43,182 bases of DNA from Methylobacter sp. (lineage in GTDB: Bacteria; Pseudomonadota; Gammaproteobacteria; Methylococcales; Methylomonadaceae), in contig JAPLRU010000062.1 of the NCBI GenBank assembly GCA_026399025.1, forward strand, positions 1 through 43,182. Direction: 5' to 3'. Below the pieces are notes generated by a model. It had not been told where the DNA came from. It made no database searches and worked only from the letters and a program-made list of their open reading frames with translations. This document shows positions 31,968-41,885 of this stretch, piece after piece. Numbering within the stretch: position 1 is the first letter of the stretch; each line of letters starts with the position of its first letter. Position numbers and translations under genes: made by a program.

Positions 31968-33083
31968 ATGCATAAAAATTTCATAGCGACCGTTTTCGGC
32001 CTATTGCTGCTGGTTGTAAGAAGCAGCGCCGCCGATCAACTCAGCGTTCCATTGCAAATCGATTACCGTCTTATCGAAAAAGTCCTGATCTCCCAGTTAT
32101 ATACCGGCAAAGACAACACCGCCGAGTTGTGGAATGACCGCCAAGGATGCAGTTATTTAAGGCTGTCCAAACCCAAGGTTAAAGGCAAAAACGGCCAAAT
32201 CCAACTGTTAAACGAGGTTCAGGCACGACTCGGAACCGGCTTGGGCGGACAATGCTTAACGGTTTTGGAATGGGCCGGGGTATTGGAAACCGTACAACAA
32301 CCGACACTCGATGCCGGGCATTCCGTGCTGAGCTTCCCGGTGGTCAGCGCAACCGCATACGATCATGAAGGCCGTCATCTGACCATTAATAAGCTTCAGG
32401 ATTTGATTAAACGCTTTGCCGAACCCAAGCTTGCCGCAGTAAAAATCGATTTAACCGAATCCCGTGACGATATTGAAAAAACACTGGCGCACTTTTTACC
32501 CAAAGACACTGCGGCTGAAATCAAAGCCATACTCCAGTCGCTCACATTCAGCCGGCTCACTACCGGAGATGACGGCATCGGTGTTAAGCTTGACTTCACG
32601 ACTGCACCGGCCAAAACAGCTGTTGCCAAACCTGCCGCCGCCTTTAACGAGACCGAACAAAAACAATGGCAAGCCCTTTGGCGGCAATATGATAAGTCGT
32701 TGAGTTCAGCCATTGAACAAGCCGCCCAAGATACAAAATCGCCGGAACTGCGCGACACCCTGACGAAAGTGCTGTCGGATTCCCGAGCGGCTTTTGAGGC
32801 CGGATTAGCGGAACATGATCCGAAGGCTACCGACCCGGTGCGGGCGTTTTTTACCGAGACTTGGGAACAACTGGCGCCGCTGTTAAAAACCGCAGCCAAA
32901 CAATTACCGGGGCTGGAAGGCTTACGCTATATCACCTTTATCGCGGCAACCGACGTCATTTACGAGCTTGAACGACTGGGCTCGCCGTTCGGCCTGGATA
33001 TTTCATCCGATGGACTGCGTAGACTGGCTCGTGTTCTAATAGCGGGCAAACAGCAACCGTTAAAAGAGCAGCAACTGCCGTAG
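31968..33083 (+). CDS. Exported protein of unknown function
   Basis: 371 residues with a Sec signal peptide (hydrophobic FGLLLLVV, predicted cleavage after SSAA near residue 22), so periplasmic or outer-membrane. I do not recognise the family. Two Cys lie near residues 60-95 (RQGCSYLRL, GGQCLTVLEW) and may pair. The middle is mixed beta with long Lys/Leu-rich helices. There is no membrane segment after the signal. GGAG precedes the ATG. It ends 24 bases before a TonB-dependent receptor and reads the same way, so the two are probably one operon. It may serve that receptor's substrate, but this is inference only. Confidence 0.72.
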   Translation: MHKNFIATVFGLLLLVVRSSAADQLSVPLQIDYRLIEKVLISQLYTGKDNTAELWNDRQGCSYLRLSKPKVKGKNGQIQLLNEVQARLGTGLGGQCLTVLEWAGVLETVQQPTLDAGHSVLSFPVVSATAYDHEGRHLTINKLQDLIKRFAEPKLAAVKIDLTESRDDIEKTLAHFLPKDTAAEIKAILQSLTFSRLTTGDDGIGVKLDFTTAPAKTAVAKPAAAFNETEQKQWQALWRQYDKSLSSAIEQAAQDTKSPELRDTLTKVLSDSRAAFEAGLAEHDPKATDPVRAFFTETWEQLAPLLKTAAKQLPGLEGLRYITFIAATDVIYELERLGSPFGLDISSDGLRRLARVLIAGKQQPLKEQQLP

Positions 33084-33107
33084 CGCACGTTAAATGCCGG
33101 AACCAGC

Positions 33108-35006
33108 ATGATGCCAACCAAGCTCTACTTTAATCCTCGCCAAAGCCTGGTTTCAGGCAACACATATCCGGCCTCGCTGGTGTTTTTACTGTGCCTATCG
33201 ACCGGCGCCATAGCCGCCAACGACAAGGTTTCGTTAAGCCCGATGACGGTTTACGATGACCGGGTTTATCCGGAATTAATCGAACAACCGCGCCTGCGGA
33301 ACCAATTAAACCGGGAAGATTTACAGGCCGCCGAGACGCCCAATCTTAACGCTGCGTTGAGAACTCAGGGCGGCCTGTCGCTCATCCAGGGGAGCGGACA
33401 GATGATGACCGGCATCAGTTTTCGCGGCGCCGGCGGTGGCGGTCAAGGCTTACTCACGCTGGACGGCATCCCCTTATTTGCCAACTTTGCCGGATTTTAC
33501 TCCTTGAGCCATTATTCATTGGATGCTTTAGACAAAGTCACGGTAACGCGAGGTCCCGGCGGCGAGCGTCACGGCAGCCGCGCACTGGGTGGAGCCATTC
33601 ATTTACAAAGCCGGCGACTACAGGCAAAGGACACTTTTTTACACCTTGAAGGCGGCAGTTACGACACCGTGCGCAGCACCGCCGGCAGCGGTGTAAGCAG
33701 CCAAGCCGGCGATTTTTCGGCTGTGGTCGGTCGTAGCGACGTTTTCAGCGGCATCAGTCAGGCCCAAAACGGCAGCGAACGCGATAACTTCGGTATGACC
33801 CATGTTTCGGGCAATTGGTCCAAAGACTTCGACCGGGGCGGCCTGGATGCATCGGTGTATTTTGTCCGCAGCGATGAGGACATCGACGGCCCCGGCTTGG
33901 TCTTGCCCAGACGCACCCTTGGCTGGGTGGACGATAAGCGGGGCCGCTTTTCGGATGAAACCTGGGTCGCGCAGTTGCGCGGTCAATACGATCTGGCCTC
34001 TTATTGGAACAGCTCGCTGCAATTCGGCTTTACCCAAGATCGGCAAAAAATGGCCTCGACGCGGATTCCCCCGTTTACGTTGACCAGCCAGTTACTGATG
34101 CTGGACTGGAAAAACAGCCATCGCTTTACGCTGGGTACGCATAATAAAAACCAAGCTTTAGTGGTCTGGGGCGTTAACAGCCAACACCAGCAAGCGCTGA
34201 ATTTGCCGATGACGCAAACCGTGATCAGTCCTAATATAAGAGGCGAATTAATAACCGGCGCTTGGCAATGGAGCGCCGATGCCCGTTCCGATCATGGCGA
34301 CAGCTATGGCGACCATCAGGTGTTTTCATTGGGGCTGAACCGTTCTTTGCCGCAAAACATGAATGTATGGGCTAACGGCGGCACCGGCTATCGCCAGCCC
34401 GGCGTCAGCGAATTACTGCATCCGGTATTCGGCAATCCGGCTTTGAAGGGCGAGCATAGCGCCGGCGGCGAACTGGGCTGGCGCTGGCAGCCATTGCCCG
34501 ACAGCGAAGTCAAGGTCAGCGCTTATTATCAAAATTACCGGCAAATGATTACCCTGCAACTGGATTCGAGAACCGGCGCAAGCCGCGCCGGAAATATTCA
34601 GGAAGCGGATGTCTGGGGCTCGGAAATGCAATCTCAGCACCGCTGGTCGAGCATCTGGGAAAGCGGCTTGAATTACAGCTACATGACCACCCAAAACCCG
34701 ATCACCCACCGGCAAGTACCCGCCCGCCCCGAGCACCAGAGCGTATTCTGGAATGAAGTGCAGCTATTGCAACCGTTAACGTTACGGCTGGAATTAACCG
34801 CGCATAGCGGTTACTGGTTTGATGTCGCCAATACAGTGAAAGCCCATTCCGCCGCCCGCGTCAATGTTTTACTAAAATACCGGCTAAGCGCAAAAACGGA
34901 TGTGTATTTGCGCGGCGAAAACATCACCGATAATCGCACGATCGAGCTTAACGACTTCAGTTTTAACGGCGCGGCGTTTTATTTAGGGCTGCGTACCGGT
35001 TTTTAG
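33108..35006 (+). CDS. TonB-dependent outer-membrane receptor
   Basis: 632 residues. A signal sequence with a long basic lead ends near TGAIAA. A TonB-box-like SLSPMTVYDD follows. The plug domain (about 50-170) has GISFRGAGGGGQGLLTLDGIPL and VTVTRGPGGERHGSRALGGAI. The rest forms the 22-strand barrel, ending with the C-terminal aromatic LGLRTGF that is expected of beta-barrel proteins. The receptor takes up a bulky ligand using energy from TonB. The ligand is not readable; it is not obviously a known siderophore or cobalamin type, and I see no Fur box or cobalamin riboswitch upstream. Confidence 0.9.
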   Translation: MMPTKLYFNPRQSLVSGNTYPASLVFLLCLSTGAIAANDKVSLSPMTVYDDRVYPELIEQPRLRNQLNREDLQAAETPNLNAALRTQGGLSLIQGSGQMMTGISFRGAGGGGQGLLTLDGIPLFANFAGFYSLSHYSLDALDKVTVTRGPGGERHGSRALGGAIHLQSRRLQAKDTFLHLEGGSYDTVRSTAGSGVSSQAGDFSAVVGRSDVFSGISQAQNGSERDNFGMTHVSGNWSKDFDRGGLDASVYFVRSDEDIDGPGLVLPRRTLGWVDDKRGRFSDETWVAQLRGQYDLASYWNSSLQFGFTQDRQKMASTRIPPFTLTSQLLMLDWKNSHRFTLGTHNKNQALVVWGVNSQHQQALNLPMTQTVISPNIRGELITGAWQWSADARSDHGDSYGDHQVFSLGLNRSLPQNMNVWANGGTGYRQPGVSELLHPVFGNPALKGEHSAGGELGWRWQPLPDSEVKVSAYYQNYRQMITLQLDSRTGASRAGNIQEADVWGSEMQSQHRWSSIWESGLNYSYMTTQNPITHRQVPARPEHQSVFWNEVQLLQPLTLRLELTAHSGYWFDVANTVKAHSAARVNVLLKYRLSAKTDVYLRGENITDNRTIELNDFSFNGAAFYLGLRTGF

Positions 35007-35289
35007 AAGACCTGAATAACGCGTGCTAAAACCCAAAGCCCGGACGATTTATCCGGTTAAGCCCTCGTCTTAGCCATAACTATCTACATAACTTTTTGTA
35101 TTACAAAGAGTTACAAAGCGGCCTAAGTCCCTGTCCTGCTGGAGAGGGTTGTGTGAGGAGAATAAAATCAACTACTTACACTTTACTTATCTCAACCTTT
35201 GTTCTCAAAGGAGAAGTGGCCGGGACTTGTGTAGATACTTATGCGTCTTAGCCGAAGAAAATTTATCTTCCAACCGCAACGGATAATCG
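35007..35289. other. Noncoding region with a palindromic repeat fragment
   Basis: 35131-35165 (GTCCTGCTGGAGAGGG, then GAGGAGAATAAAAT) matches the half core at 31769-31806, without the flanking inverted arms. No gene is seen. It separates the TonB receptor from the cyclase gene. Confidence 0.5.
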
Positions 35290-37149
35290 ATGACCCCGAA
35301 CGGCCTATGCCGATGCCTGCTGTTTTCCATTTTGTTGGGATTAAACCTGCCGGCCGCCGCCGCTTTGACTGCAAACAAAGTATTGGCGGCCGACCGCTTG
35401 AGCCAACCCCGGATCTCGCTCAGCCCATACTTCACCGTTCTTGAAGATCCCGAGCAAATCTTAACGCCGGCGGATATGCAAAAACCGGAGATTGCGGCGC
35501 GCTTCAAAACCGAGTCAGCGAAGACCGAAGCGCTAAGCTTCGGTTACACCCGTTCGGCCTACTGGCTGCGTCTGAGCTTAGCGAACACAGGCAACAGCCC
35601 GGTGGAACGGATACTGGAAATCGGCTACGCCCGGCTGTCCAGCATTCAGCTCCATCAACCGCTCGCAAACGGGCTGTTTCAGTCCTCAAGCGCCGGTATG
35701 GACATGCCCTTCGCGGCGCGGCCCTATCCCAACCGTTTTTTTGTGTTTCCGATCACCCTGCCCGCGCATTCCGAGCATACCTATTACCTGCGGGTTGCCT
35801 CGAAAAATACTTTGCTCGTCCCTGCCCGGCTCTGGGAACCGCGGGCGTTTCATCAGCACGAACGTAACGATTACCTAAGCCAAGCGTGGTACTTTGGCAT
35901 GGCGACGGCGATGATTTTGTTTAACCTGTTGCTGTTTGTTTCGCTACGGGATGTGATCTATCTGCTCTACGTCAATTTCGTCACGATCATGGCTCTTGCT
36001 TTTGCCGAACAATCCGGCTTAGCAACAGAATTTCTATGGACCGATTCGCCCCGGTGGACCGGTATTTCCACAGGCGTCTGCTATTCGGCTACGTTCGCGG
36101 CTTTACTGACCTTCACACGGCACATGTTGAACACCTGGAAAGTCGCTCCCCGGCTTGACCGGCTGATCAAAATCAGCATCGGCATCTACTTGCTGATCCC
36201 GTTCGGCTTGGCTGTCGCCTATCCCTATCTCATCACTTGGCTTACCCTGTTTCATCTCGTCACCTCCGCACTGGTTTTGTATACCGGTCTGTTTTGCATC
36301 GTTAAACGTCAGCGTAGCGCTATTTTCTTTGTCGCGGCCTTTACCGTCCTGTGTTTGGGCGGAACCGTCGGCGCTTTAAGAGCTTTAGCCTGGGTACCCA
36401 CCAATTTTTTCACCACCAACCTGTTGCAACTCGGTTCGGCCATAGAAATGCTGCTGCTGGCCCTCGCCCTTGCCGACCGCTTTAACGGAATGCGCCTGGA
36501 CAAGGCTAAAGCGCAAAAAGAGGCGCTGGAAGCGCAGCAACGGCTGGTTGAAAACCTAAGATCGTCGGAACATATTCTGGAAACGCGGGTGGCGGAACGT
36601 ACCGCCGAACTGCAAATACTGAATCGTAAACTCGAAGCCTTGAGCACAACCGACGGCTTGACCGGTATCGCCAATCGCCGCCGTTTCGATGAGGTTTTGG
36701 CAAACGAATGGAACCGTGCGGAACGCTTGGCTCAGCCTTTAGCCTTAGCCATGATCGATATCGACTGGTTCAAAAAATATAACGACCGCTACGGACATCA
36801 AGCAGGAGACGAATGCTTACAAGCCGTTGCCGCCGTTTTAACCGCCAACATCTGCCGTACCGGCGATTTAGTGGCGCGCTACGGCGGCGAGGAATTTGCG
36901 TTCATCGCCCCCGCTACCGGCGGCGTCATTGCGCTGGACATGGCGCGAAAAGTGTGCGCGGCGCTGCAAGCGACGGCCTTGCCGCACCCTATGTCAGTCT
37001 ACGGCCAAGTGACGGTCAGCATCGGTATCGCGGCTATGGTTCCGAACCAACAGCTAAGTCCCGATATTTTATTGAAGAGCGCCGACGAGGCCTTGTATTG
37101 TGCTAAAAAACAGGGGCGAAACCGGGCCGTACTTGCGGCACAAAGCTAA
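35290..37149 (+). CDS. Membrane diguanylate cyclase with 7TM-DISM sensor
   Basis: 619 residues. After a signal-like N-terminus comes a periplasmic sensory domain of the 7TMR-DISM extracellular type (residues about 45-185). Seven hydrophobic helices follow (about 195-395), a coiled coil (KAKAQKEALEAQQRLVENLR), then a GGDEF domain. The active site is GGEEF at 532-536, intact. An RTGD five residues before it fits a product-inhibition I-site. It should make cyclic-di-GMP in response to a periplasmic signal, perhaps a carbohydrate, as the DISM fold suggests. No partner phosphodiesterase is close by. Confidence 0.9.
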   Translation: MTPNGLCRCLLFSILLGLNLPAAAALTANKVLAADRLSQPRISLSPYFTVLEDPEQILTPADMQKPEIAARFKTESAKTEALSFGYTRSAYWLRLSLANTGNSPVERILEIGYARLSSIQLHQPLANGLFQSSSAGMDMPFAARPYPNRFFVFPITLPAHSEHTYYLRVASKNTLLVPARLWEPRAFHQHERNDYLSQAWYFGMATAMILFNLLLFVSLRDVIYLLYVNFVTIMALAFAEQSGLATEFLWTDSPRWTGISTGVCYSATFAALLTFTRHMLNTWKVAPRLDRLIKISIGIYLLIPFGLAVAYPYLITWLTLFHLVTSALVLYTGLFCIVKRQRSAIFFVAAFTVLCLGGTVGALRALAWVPTNFFTTNLLQLGSAIEMLLLALALADRFNGMRLDKAKAQKEALEAQQRLVENLRSSEHILETRVAERTAELQILNRKLEALSTTDGLTGIANRRRFDEVLANEWNRAERLAQPLALAMIDIDWFKKYNDRYGHQAGDECLQAVAAVLTANICRTGDLVARYGGEEFAFIAPATGGVIALDMARKVCAALQATALPHPMSVYGQVTVSIGIAAMVPNQQLSPDILLKSADEALYCAKKQGRNRAVLAAQS

Positions 37150-37166
37150 GCGTCACTACCGTTATT

Positions 37167-38642
37167 TTACTTCAACGGAATAGGCAAAAACTGGGACCAC
37201 TTGGCCTCGCCGCCGACTTGGTCCCGACTGGGCAGTTCCGATAACTGCCAACCGCCACCCAGCGCTTTAACCAGCAAAACAGCCGCGTCCAAGCGTTTAC
37301 CTTGAGCAACGACGGCGCTTATCTGATTGCTCAGCGCGGTCGCCTGAACCACCATAACATCAAGATAGCCGACCGTGCCTGCCAGATATTGGTTAGTCGT
37401 CAGCTGAACCGCTTTATGCGCGGATTCGACCGCCTTGTTCTGAATGTGTATTTCCTGCTCCAGAATGCGCAATGCCGCCAGATTATCTTCAACTTCCTGA
37501 AAGCCGCTCAATACCGTCTGCCGATAAGCCGCGACACCGGCATCGTAAGCATCGATGGCTTGCTGCATTTGCGCGCCCCGTGCTCCGCCGTCGAACAAAG
37601 GCAGCGCCAACGCCGCCGGTCCCAAGGCCCAATAACGCGCGGCCGTGGTCAGCAAATTGCCCAGCTTATTGGCTTGTTGGCCATTGGTCGCGGCAAGATT
37701 CAGGGTCGGAAAATAAGCGGCTTTAGCTACGCCTATTTGCGCATTGGCGGCGGCAACCTGACGTTCGGCCGCGGCAATATCCGGCCTGCGCTCCAACAGT
37801 TGCGACGGAATACTGAGCGGAATCGGCGGTACCGCTGAACGCATCGGAGCCGCCGGAATGCTCAGTTCGGCCGGAGTTTTACCGATCAACACCGCTATCG
37901 CATGTTCAAATTGAGCGCGTTGCACACCCAGACCGACCGCTTGCGCACGCGCCGACTCCAACTGTACTTCGGCCTGAACGATTTCCGACTTGGCCGCAAC
38001 GCCGACCGCATAACGATTTTGGCTGATCTTCAAGGTTCTTTCGTAAGTTCCGGCGGTATCGTTCAACAGCTTTATTTGGGCATCCAAGGCTCTCAATTGA
38101 AAATAATCTTGCGCCAATGTCGCCTGAGTCGATAAACGCAATGCCTGTAAAGTGGCGGCACTGGCTTGCGCAGTCGCTTCGCCGGCTTCGACCTGCCTGC
38201 GCACACTCCCCCATAAATCCGGTTCCCAAGCCGCGCTTAAAGCGGCCCCGAACAAGTACTTGACGCCTGAAACCGCCACACTTTGACCGCTTGCGGCCCG
38301 GAAGCGATTAACCGTTGCGGTGCCGGTAACCGTAGGAAAATAAGCGGATGCCGCAGCCTGCACCAGCGCTTGCGACTGCCGGTATTGAGCCTCCGCCTGA
38401 GCGATAGACTGATTGGCGAGATTAACCTGATTTTCCAGCGCGCTCAGGTCGCTATCGTTGAACAGCTCCCACCATTTCAGCGAAAGCGCATGATCGCTTG
38501 GTTGCGCGGGCTTCCAGCCTTTAAGTTCTTTAAAATCCATCGAAACGGCACTGGCCGGACGCCGATAATCCGGCCCTACGGTACAGGCCATGAGTATTAA
38601 AGGACAAATAACGGTTAATAGCCGTAGTAAGTAAGTCGTCAT
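37167..38642 (-). CDS. RND efflux outer-membrane lipoprotein, NodT family
   Basis: Outer-membrane channel of the OprM/NodT type that completes a tripartite RND pump. I start at the ATG at 38642, giving MTTYLLRLLTVICPLILMAC, whose Cys at position 20 is a lipobox; a TTG 45 bases upstream only adds a non-signal stretch. Two repeated OEP domains follow, with ALENQVNLANQSIAQAEAQYRQSQAL and RRPDIAAAERQVAAANAQIGVAKAAYFP as their usual blocks. The gene lies downstream of the two RND permeases in the same direction, consistent with an operon. Confidence 0.92.
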   Translation of the reverse strand: MTTYLLRLLTVICPLILMACTVGPDYRRPASAVSMDFKELKGWKPAQPSDHALSLKWWELFNDSDLSALENQVNLANQSIAQAEAQYRQSQALVQAAASAYFPTVTGTATVNRFRAASGQSVAVSGVKYLFGAALSAAWEPDLWGSVRRQVEAGEATAQASAATLQALRLSTQATLAQDYFQLRALDAQIKLLNDTAGTYERTLKISQNRYAVGVAAKSEIVQAEVQLESARAQAVGLGVQRAQFEHAIAVLIGKTPAELSIPAAPMRSAVPPIPLSIPSQLLERRPDIAAAERQVAAANAQIGVAKAAYFPTLNLAATNGQQANKLGNLLTTAARYWALGPAALALPLFDGGARGAQMQQAIDAYDAGVAAYRQTVLSGFQEVEDNLAALRILEQEIHIQNKAVESAHKAVQLTTNQYLAGTVGYLDVMVVQATALSNQISAVVAQGKRLDAAVLLVKALGGGWQLSELPSRDQVGGEAKWSQFLPIPLK

Positions 38643-38726
38643 AAATAATGTTGTGCTGATTATGTAGTTCCGGTCCGATCGCGCCAAAACAAACAGTGCA
38701 GGAGCGACAATTCACTTGTATTTTTA

Positions 38727-38757
38727 TCAGTGATAATCCGCACCATCCGCGTCATCC
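38727..38757. repeat. Fragment of the CGCGGATGA-type dispersed repeat
   Basis: Plus-strand CCGCACCATCCGCGTCATCC and CGTGTTCC lie between the outer-membrane lipoprotein gene and the permease gene. Related wording is in the palindrome at 26501-26552. Confidence 0.4.
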
Positions 38758-38777
38758 GTGTTCCATTTTTCTAAGCG

Positions 38778-41700
38778 CTATCGTGTTTTTAAGCCCTTCC
38801 GCCCTAAAACCCGCCCGCACCACAACTGAAACCGATCCAAATAAAGATAAATAACCGGCGTCGTGTACAGCGTCAGCAGTTGGCTCAGCAGCAAGCCGCC
38901 GACTATCGCGATACCTAAAGGACGCCGCAATTCCGCCCCGTAACCGGTTCCGAAAGCCAGCGGCAACGCGGCCAGCAAAGCCGCGAAAGTGGTCATCATA
39001 ATCGGCCGAAAACGCATCGAACAGGCGGCGGCAATCGCCGTCTCGGGGCTCATGCCCAAACTGCGCTCCGCATGTAAAGCAAAATCGATCATCATGATCG
39101 CGTTCTTCTTGACGATGCCGATCAGCAAAATAACGCCGATCATCGCAATGATGCTGAAATCGGTCTCGCATATCAACAGCGCCAAGATAGCGCCGACACC
39201 GGCCGAGGGCAAGGTAGACAAAATGGTCAGCGGGTGAACGTAGCTCTCGTACAAAACCCCCAACACAATATAAATCGACACCAGCGCGGCCAGAATCAAC
39301 CAAGGCTGATTTTTCAGGGATTGTTGAAAGGCCTTCGCCGTGCCCTGAAAGCTGCCGCGCACCGACGCCGGTACGCCCAAATCGGCCATGGTTTCGGCAA
39401 TCGCCTGAGTCGCTATCGACAGCGAAGTGCCGGGTTTCAGATTAAACGACAGGGTGCCGGTCGGAAACTGGCTTTGATGATTGACCGACAACGGCGTATT
39501 GGTCAATTCGAAGCTCGAAAAAGCGGACAGCGGCACTTGGCCGCCGGACGGAGACGAAGGACCGGCAGGCACGTTGATATAGATATGCTTCAAAGCATCC
39601 GGGCTTTGCGAGTATTCGGGCGCGACTTCCATGATCACATGGTATTGATTCAGCGGGTTATAAATCACCGAAACCTGCCGTTGCCCGAAAGCGTTATTCA
39701 GCGTCGCATCGATAAGCGCCTGACTGACGCCCAGCCGGGTGGCCGCATCGCGGTCTATGTGCAGCGCGATTTGGCGGCCTTTATCCTGTTGGTTGGTATT
39801 GACATCCACCAGTTCGTCGCGTTGGGACAAGGCTTTGACGATGCGCGGTATCCAGGTGCGAAGCTCGGTCAAGTCGTCGGCTTGTAGGCTGTATTCAAAC
39901 AAGGCCGCGGAACCGCGCCCGCCGATGCGCAAATCCTGCGGCGGTTGCAGCACCAAAGTGGCCCCCGGCTCGTTCTCCAGTTTGGCGCGCAAGCGCGCCA
40001 TCAATTGATTGACCGTCAACTTGCGCTCCGCCAGCGGTTTCAGCATCGCGAACATCAGCCCGCTGTTGCTGTCTCGTTGACCGCCGGTGAAGCCGATAAC
40101 CGTCTCGACTTCGGGATCTTGACGCAAAATCTCGACAAAATCCGCCAGTTTCTGCTTCATCGCCTGCGATGAGATGCTCTGGTCGGCTTGTATCGTTCCC
40201 GACAGTCTGCCGGTGTCCTGCACCGGAAAAAAGCCCTTCGGCACGATCATGTAAAGATAGATATTCAAACCTATCGCGCACAACAACAGTAACATCATCA
40301 GCGGCCCGTGGCGCAAAGCCCAATGCAACGAACGTTCGTAACCGGCGGTCCAGCGCTTAAAACCTTGTTCGACCGAGCGATAAAAACGCTTGCTCGGCCG
40401 GGGTTGTATCGGCTTTAACCAAAGCGCGCACAGCATCGGCGTCGTGGTTAACGAAATCAGCAAAGACACCAGCACCGCCGCGGACAGCGTCACCGCGAAT
40501 TCCTGGAACAAGCGCCCGACAATGCCGCCCATTAATAAAATAGGAATGAATACCGCAATCAGCGAAAGACTCATGGTCAATACCGTAAAGCTGACTTCGG
40601 CCGCGCCTTTCACCGCCGCTTCCCGGGGCGGAACGCCCCGCTCGATATGACGCGAGGTATTTTCCAAAACCACAATCGCGTCATCGACGACAAAGCCGGT
40701 GGAAATGGTCAGCGCCATCAACGAAAGATTATCCAAACTGTAGCCGCATAAATACATCACGCCGAAAGTCCCTATCAGCGACACCGGCACGGTAATGATA
40801 GGAATCATCGCTGAACGCAGATTACGCAGGAACAAAAACACCACCGCAATCACTAACACCACCGCAATCACCAGGCTCAGTTCAACTTCATGCAACGAAG
40901 CGCGGATGGTGATGGAGCGATCCAAGACCACCGACAAATCGATTGCGCTCGGAATCGACGCCTGTAATTGCGGTATCAGCGCCAGGACTTTATCGACGGT
41001 GTCGATGATGTTGGCGCCGGACTGCTTGTTCAGTATCACCAATACCGAGGTTTTGCCGTCTTTAAGCCCCGACGTCCTTATATCCTCGACCGAATCGAGC
41101 GCCTGACCGACATCGGACAGATGCACCGCCGCGCCGTTACGGTAAGCCACGATCAGCGGCAAATAGTCACTCGCGGTTTTGGCTTGATCGTTGGCATAGA
41201 TCAGCCGGTAATGATCGGCGTCTTCCAGCGCGCCTTTGGGTTGATTGACATTGGCCTCGGCAATGGCGGCGCGCACCTGTTCGAAGCCGATCCCGTATTG
41301 AGCCAGCGCCACCGGATTAAGCTCGACCCTGACCGCCGGCAGCGAACTGCCGCCGACGATCACTTGACCGATGCCTTGCACTTGAGAAATTTTTTGCGCC
41401 AAAATCGTTGAAGCCGCATCGTAAATCTGGCCTCGAGTCAGGGTTTCCGAGGTCAGCGCCAAAATCAAAATCGGCGAATCGGCCGGATTCATTTTGCGAT
41501 AACTGGGACGGCTGGGCATGTTGCCGGGAAGAAGAGTGCTCGCCGCATTAATCGCGGCCTGGACATCGCGGGCGGCGCCGTCAATGTCGCGGTTAAGGTC
41601 GAACTGCAAGATGATATTGGTGCTGCCGACCGAACTCGAAGAGGTCATTTCGGTGATGCCGGCGATACGCCCCAAGGCGCGCTCAAGCGGCGTCGCGACC

Positions 41701-41885
41701 GAAGTGCCCATGGTTTCGGGGCCGGCTCCGGGCAACGACGCTTGTACCGAAATCGTCGGAAAGTCGACTTGAGGCAACGGCGCGACCGGCAACTGAAAAA
41801 AGGCAATCAGCCCGGCCAAGGTAATCGCCAGCGTCAGCAGCGTGGTTGCGACCGGCCGGTAAATAAAATAAGCCGATAAGCTCAC
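38778..41885 (-). CDS. mdtC: RND efflux permease, MdtC-like
   Basis: 1035-residue proton-driven inner-membrane transporter of the hydrophobe/amphiphile efflux family. The N-terminus [43 protein letters not shown] and the [27 protein letters not shown] segment are typical of MdtC. TM4 carries the proton-relay Asp pair in [13 protein letters not shown]. The C-terminal half contains [22 protein letters not shown]. The start is GTG, sharing one base with the preceding permease's stop (TAGTG), so the two are coupled. MdtB and MdtC form a hetero-trimer in E. coli, exporting bile salts, novobiocin and other compounds. Confidence 0.94.
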   Translation of the reverse strand: MSLSAYFIYRPVATTLLTLAITLAGLIAFFQLPVAPLPQVDFPTISVQASLPGAGPETMGTSVATPLERALGRIAGITEMTSSSSVGSTNIILQFDLNRDIDGAARDVQAAINAASTLLPGNMPSRPSYRKMNPADSPILILALTSETLTRGQIYDAASTILAQKISQVQGIGQVIVGGSSLPAVRVELNPVALAQYGIGFEQVRAAIAEANVNQPKGALEDADHYRLIYANDQAKTASDYLPLIVAYRNGAAVHLSDVGQALDSVEDIRTSGLKDGKTSVLVILNKQSGANIIDTVDKVLALIPQLQASIPSAIDLSVVLDRSITIRASLHEVELSLVIAVVLVIAVVFLFLRNLRSAMIPIITVPVSLIGTFGVMYLCGYSLDNLSLMALTISTGFVVDDAIVVLENTSRHIERGVPPREAAVKGAAEVSFTVLTMSLSLIAVFIPILLMGGIVGRLFQEFAVTLSAAVLVSLLISLTTTPMLCALWLKPIQPRPSKRFYRSVEQGFKRWTAGYERSLHWALRHGPLMMLLLLCAIGLNIYLYMIVPKGFFPVQDTGRLSGTIQADQSISSQAMKQKLADFVEILRQDPEVETVIGFTGGQRDSNSGLMFAMLKPLAERKLTVNQLMARLRAKLENEPGATLVLQPPQDLRIGGRGSAALFEYSLQADDLTELRTWIPRIVKALSQRDELVDVNTNQQDKGRQIALHIDRDAATRLGVSQALIDATLNNAFGQRQVSVIYNPLNQYHVIMEVAPEYSQSPDALKHIYINVPAGPSSPSGGQVPLSAFSSFELTNTPLSVNHQSQFPTGTLSFNLKPGTSLSIATQAIAETMADLGVPASVRGSFQGTAKAFQQSLKNQPWLILAALVSIYIVLGVLYESYVHPLTILSTLPSAGVGAILALLICETDFSIIAMIGVILLIGIVKKNAIMMIDFALHAERSLGMSPETAIAAACSMRFRPIMMTTFAALLAALPLAFGTGYGAELRRPLGIAIVGGLLLSQLLTLYTTPVIYLYLDRFQLWCGRVLGRKGLKTR

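Noticed and set aside
32396..32899. A 167-residue minus-strand frame inside the exported-protein gene
   Set aside because: The plus-strand gene has a signal peptide, a ribosome binding site and an operon partner; the minus frame has none.
38752..39303. A 183-residue minus-strand frame overlapping the 3' end of the MdtC-like gene
   Set aside because: It is another frame of a well-supported permease gene and its product has no protein-like pattern of its own.
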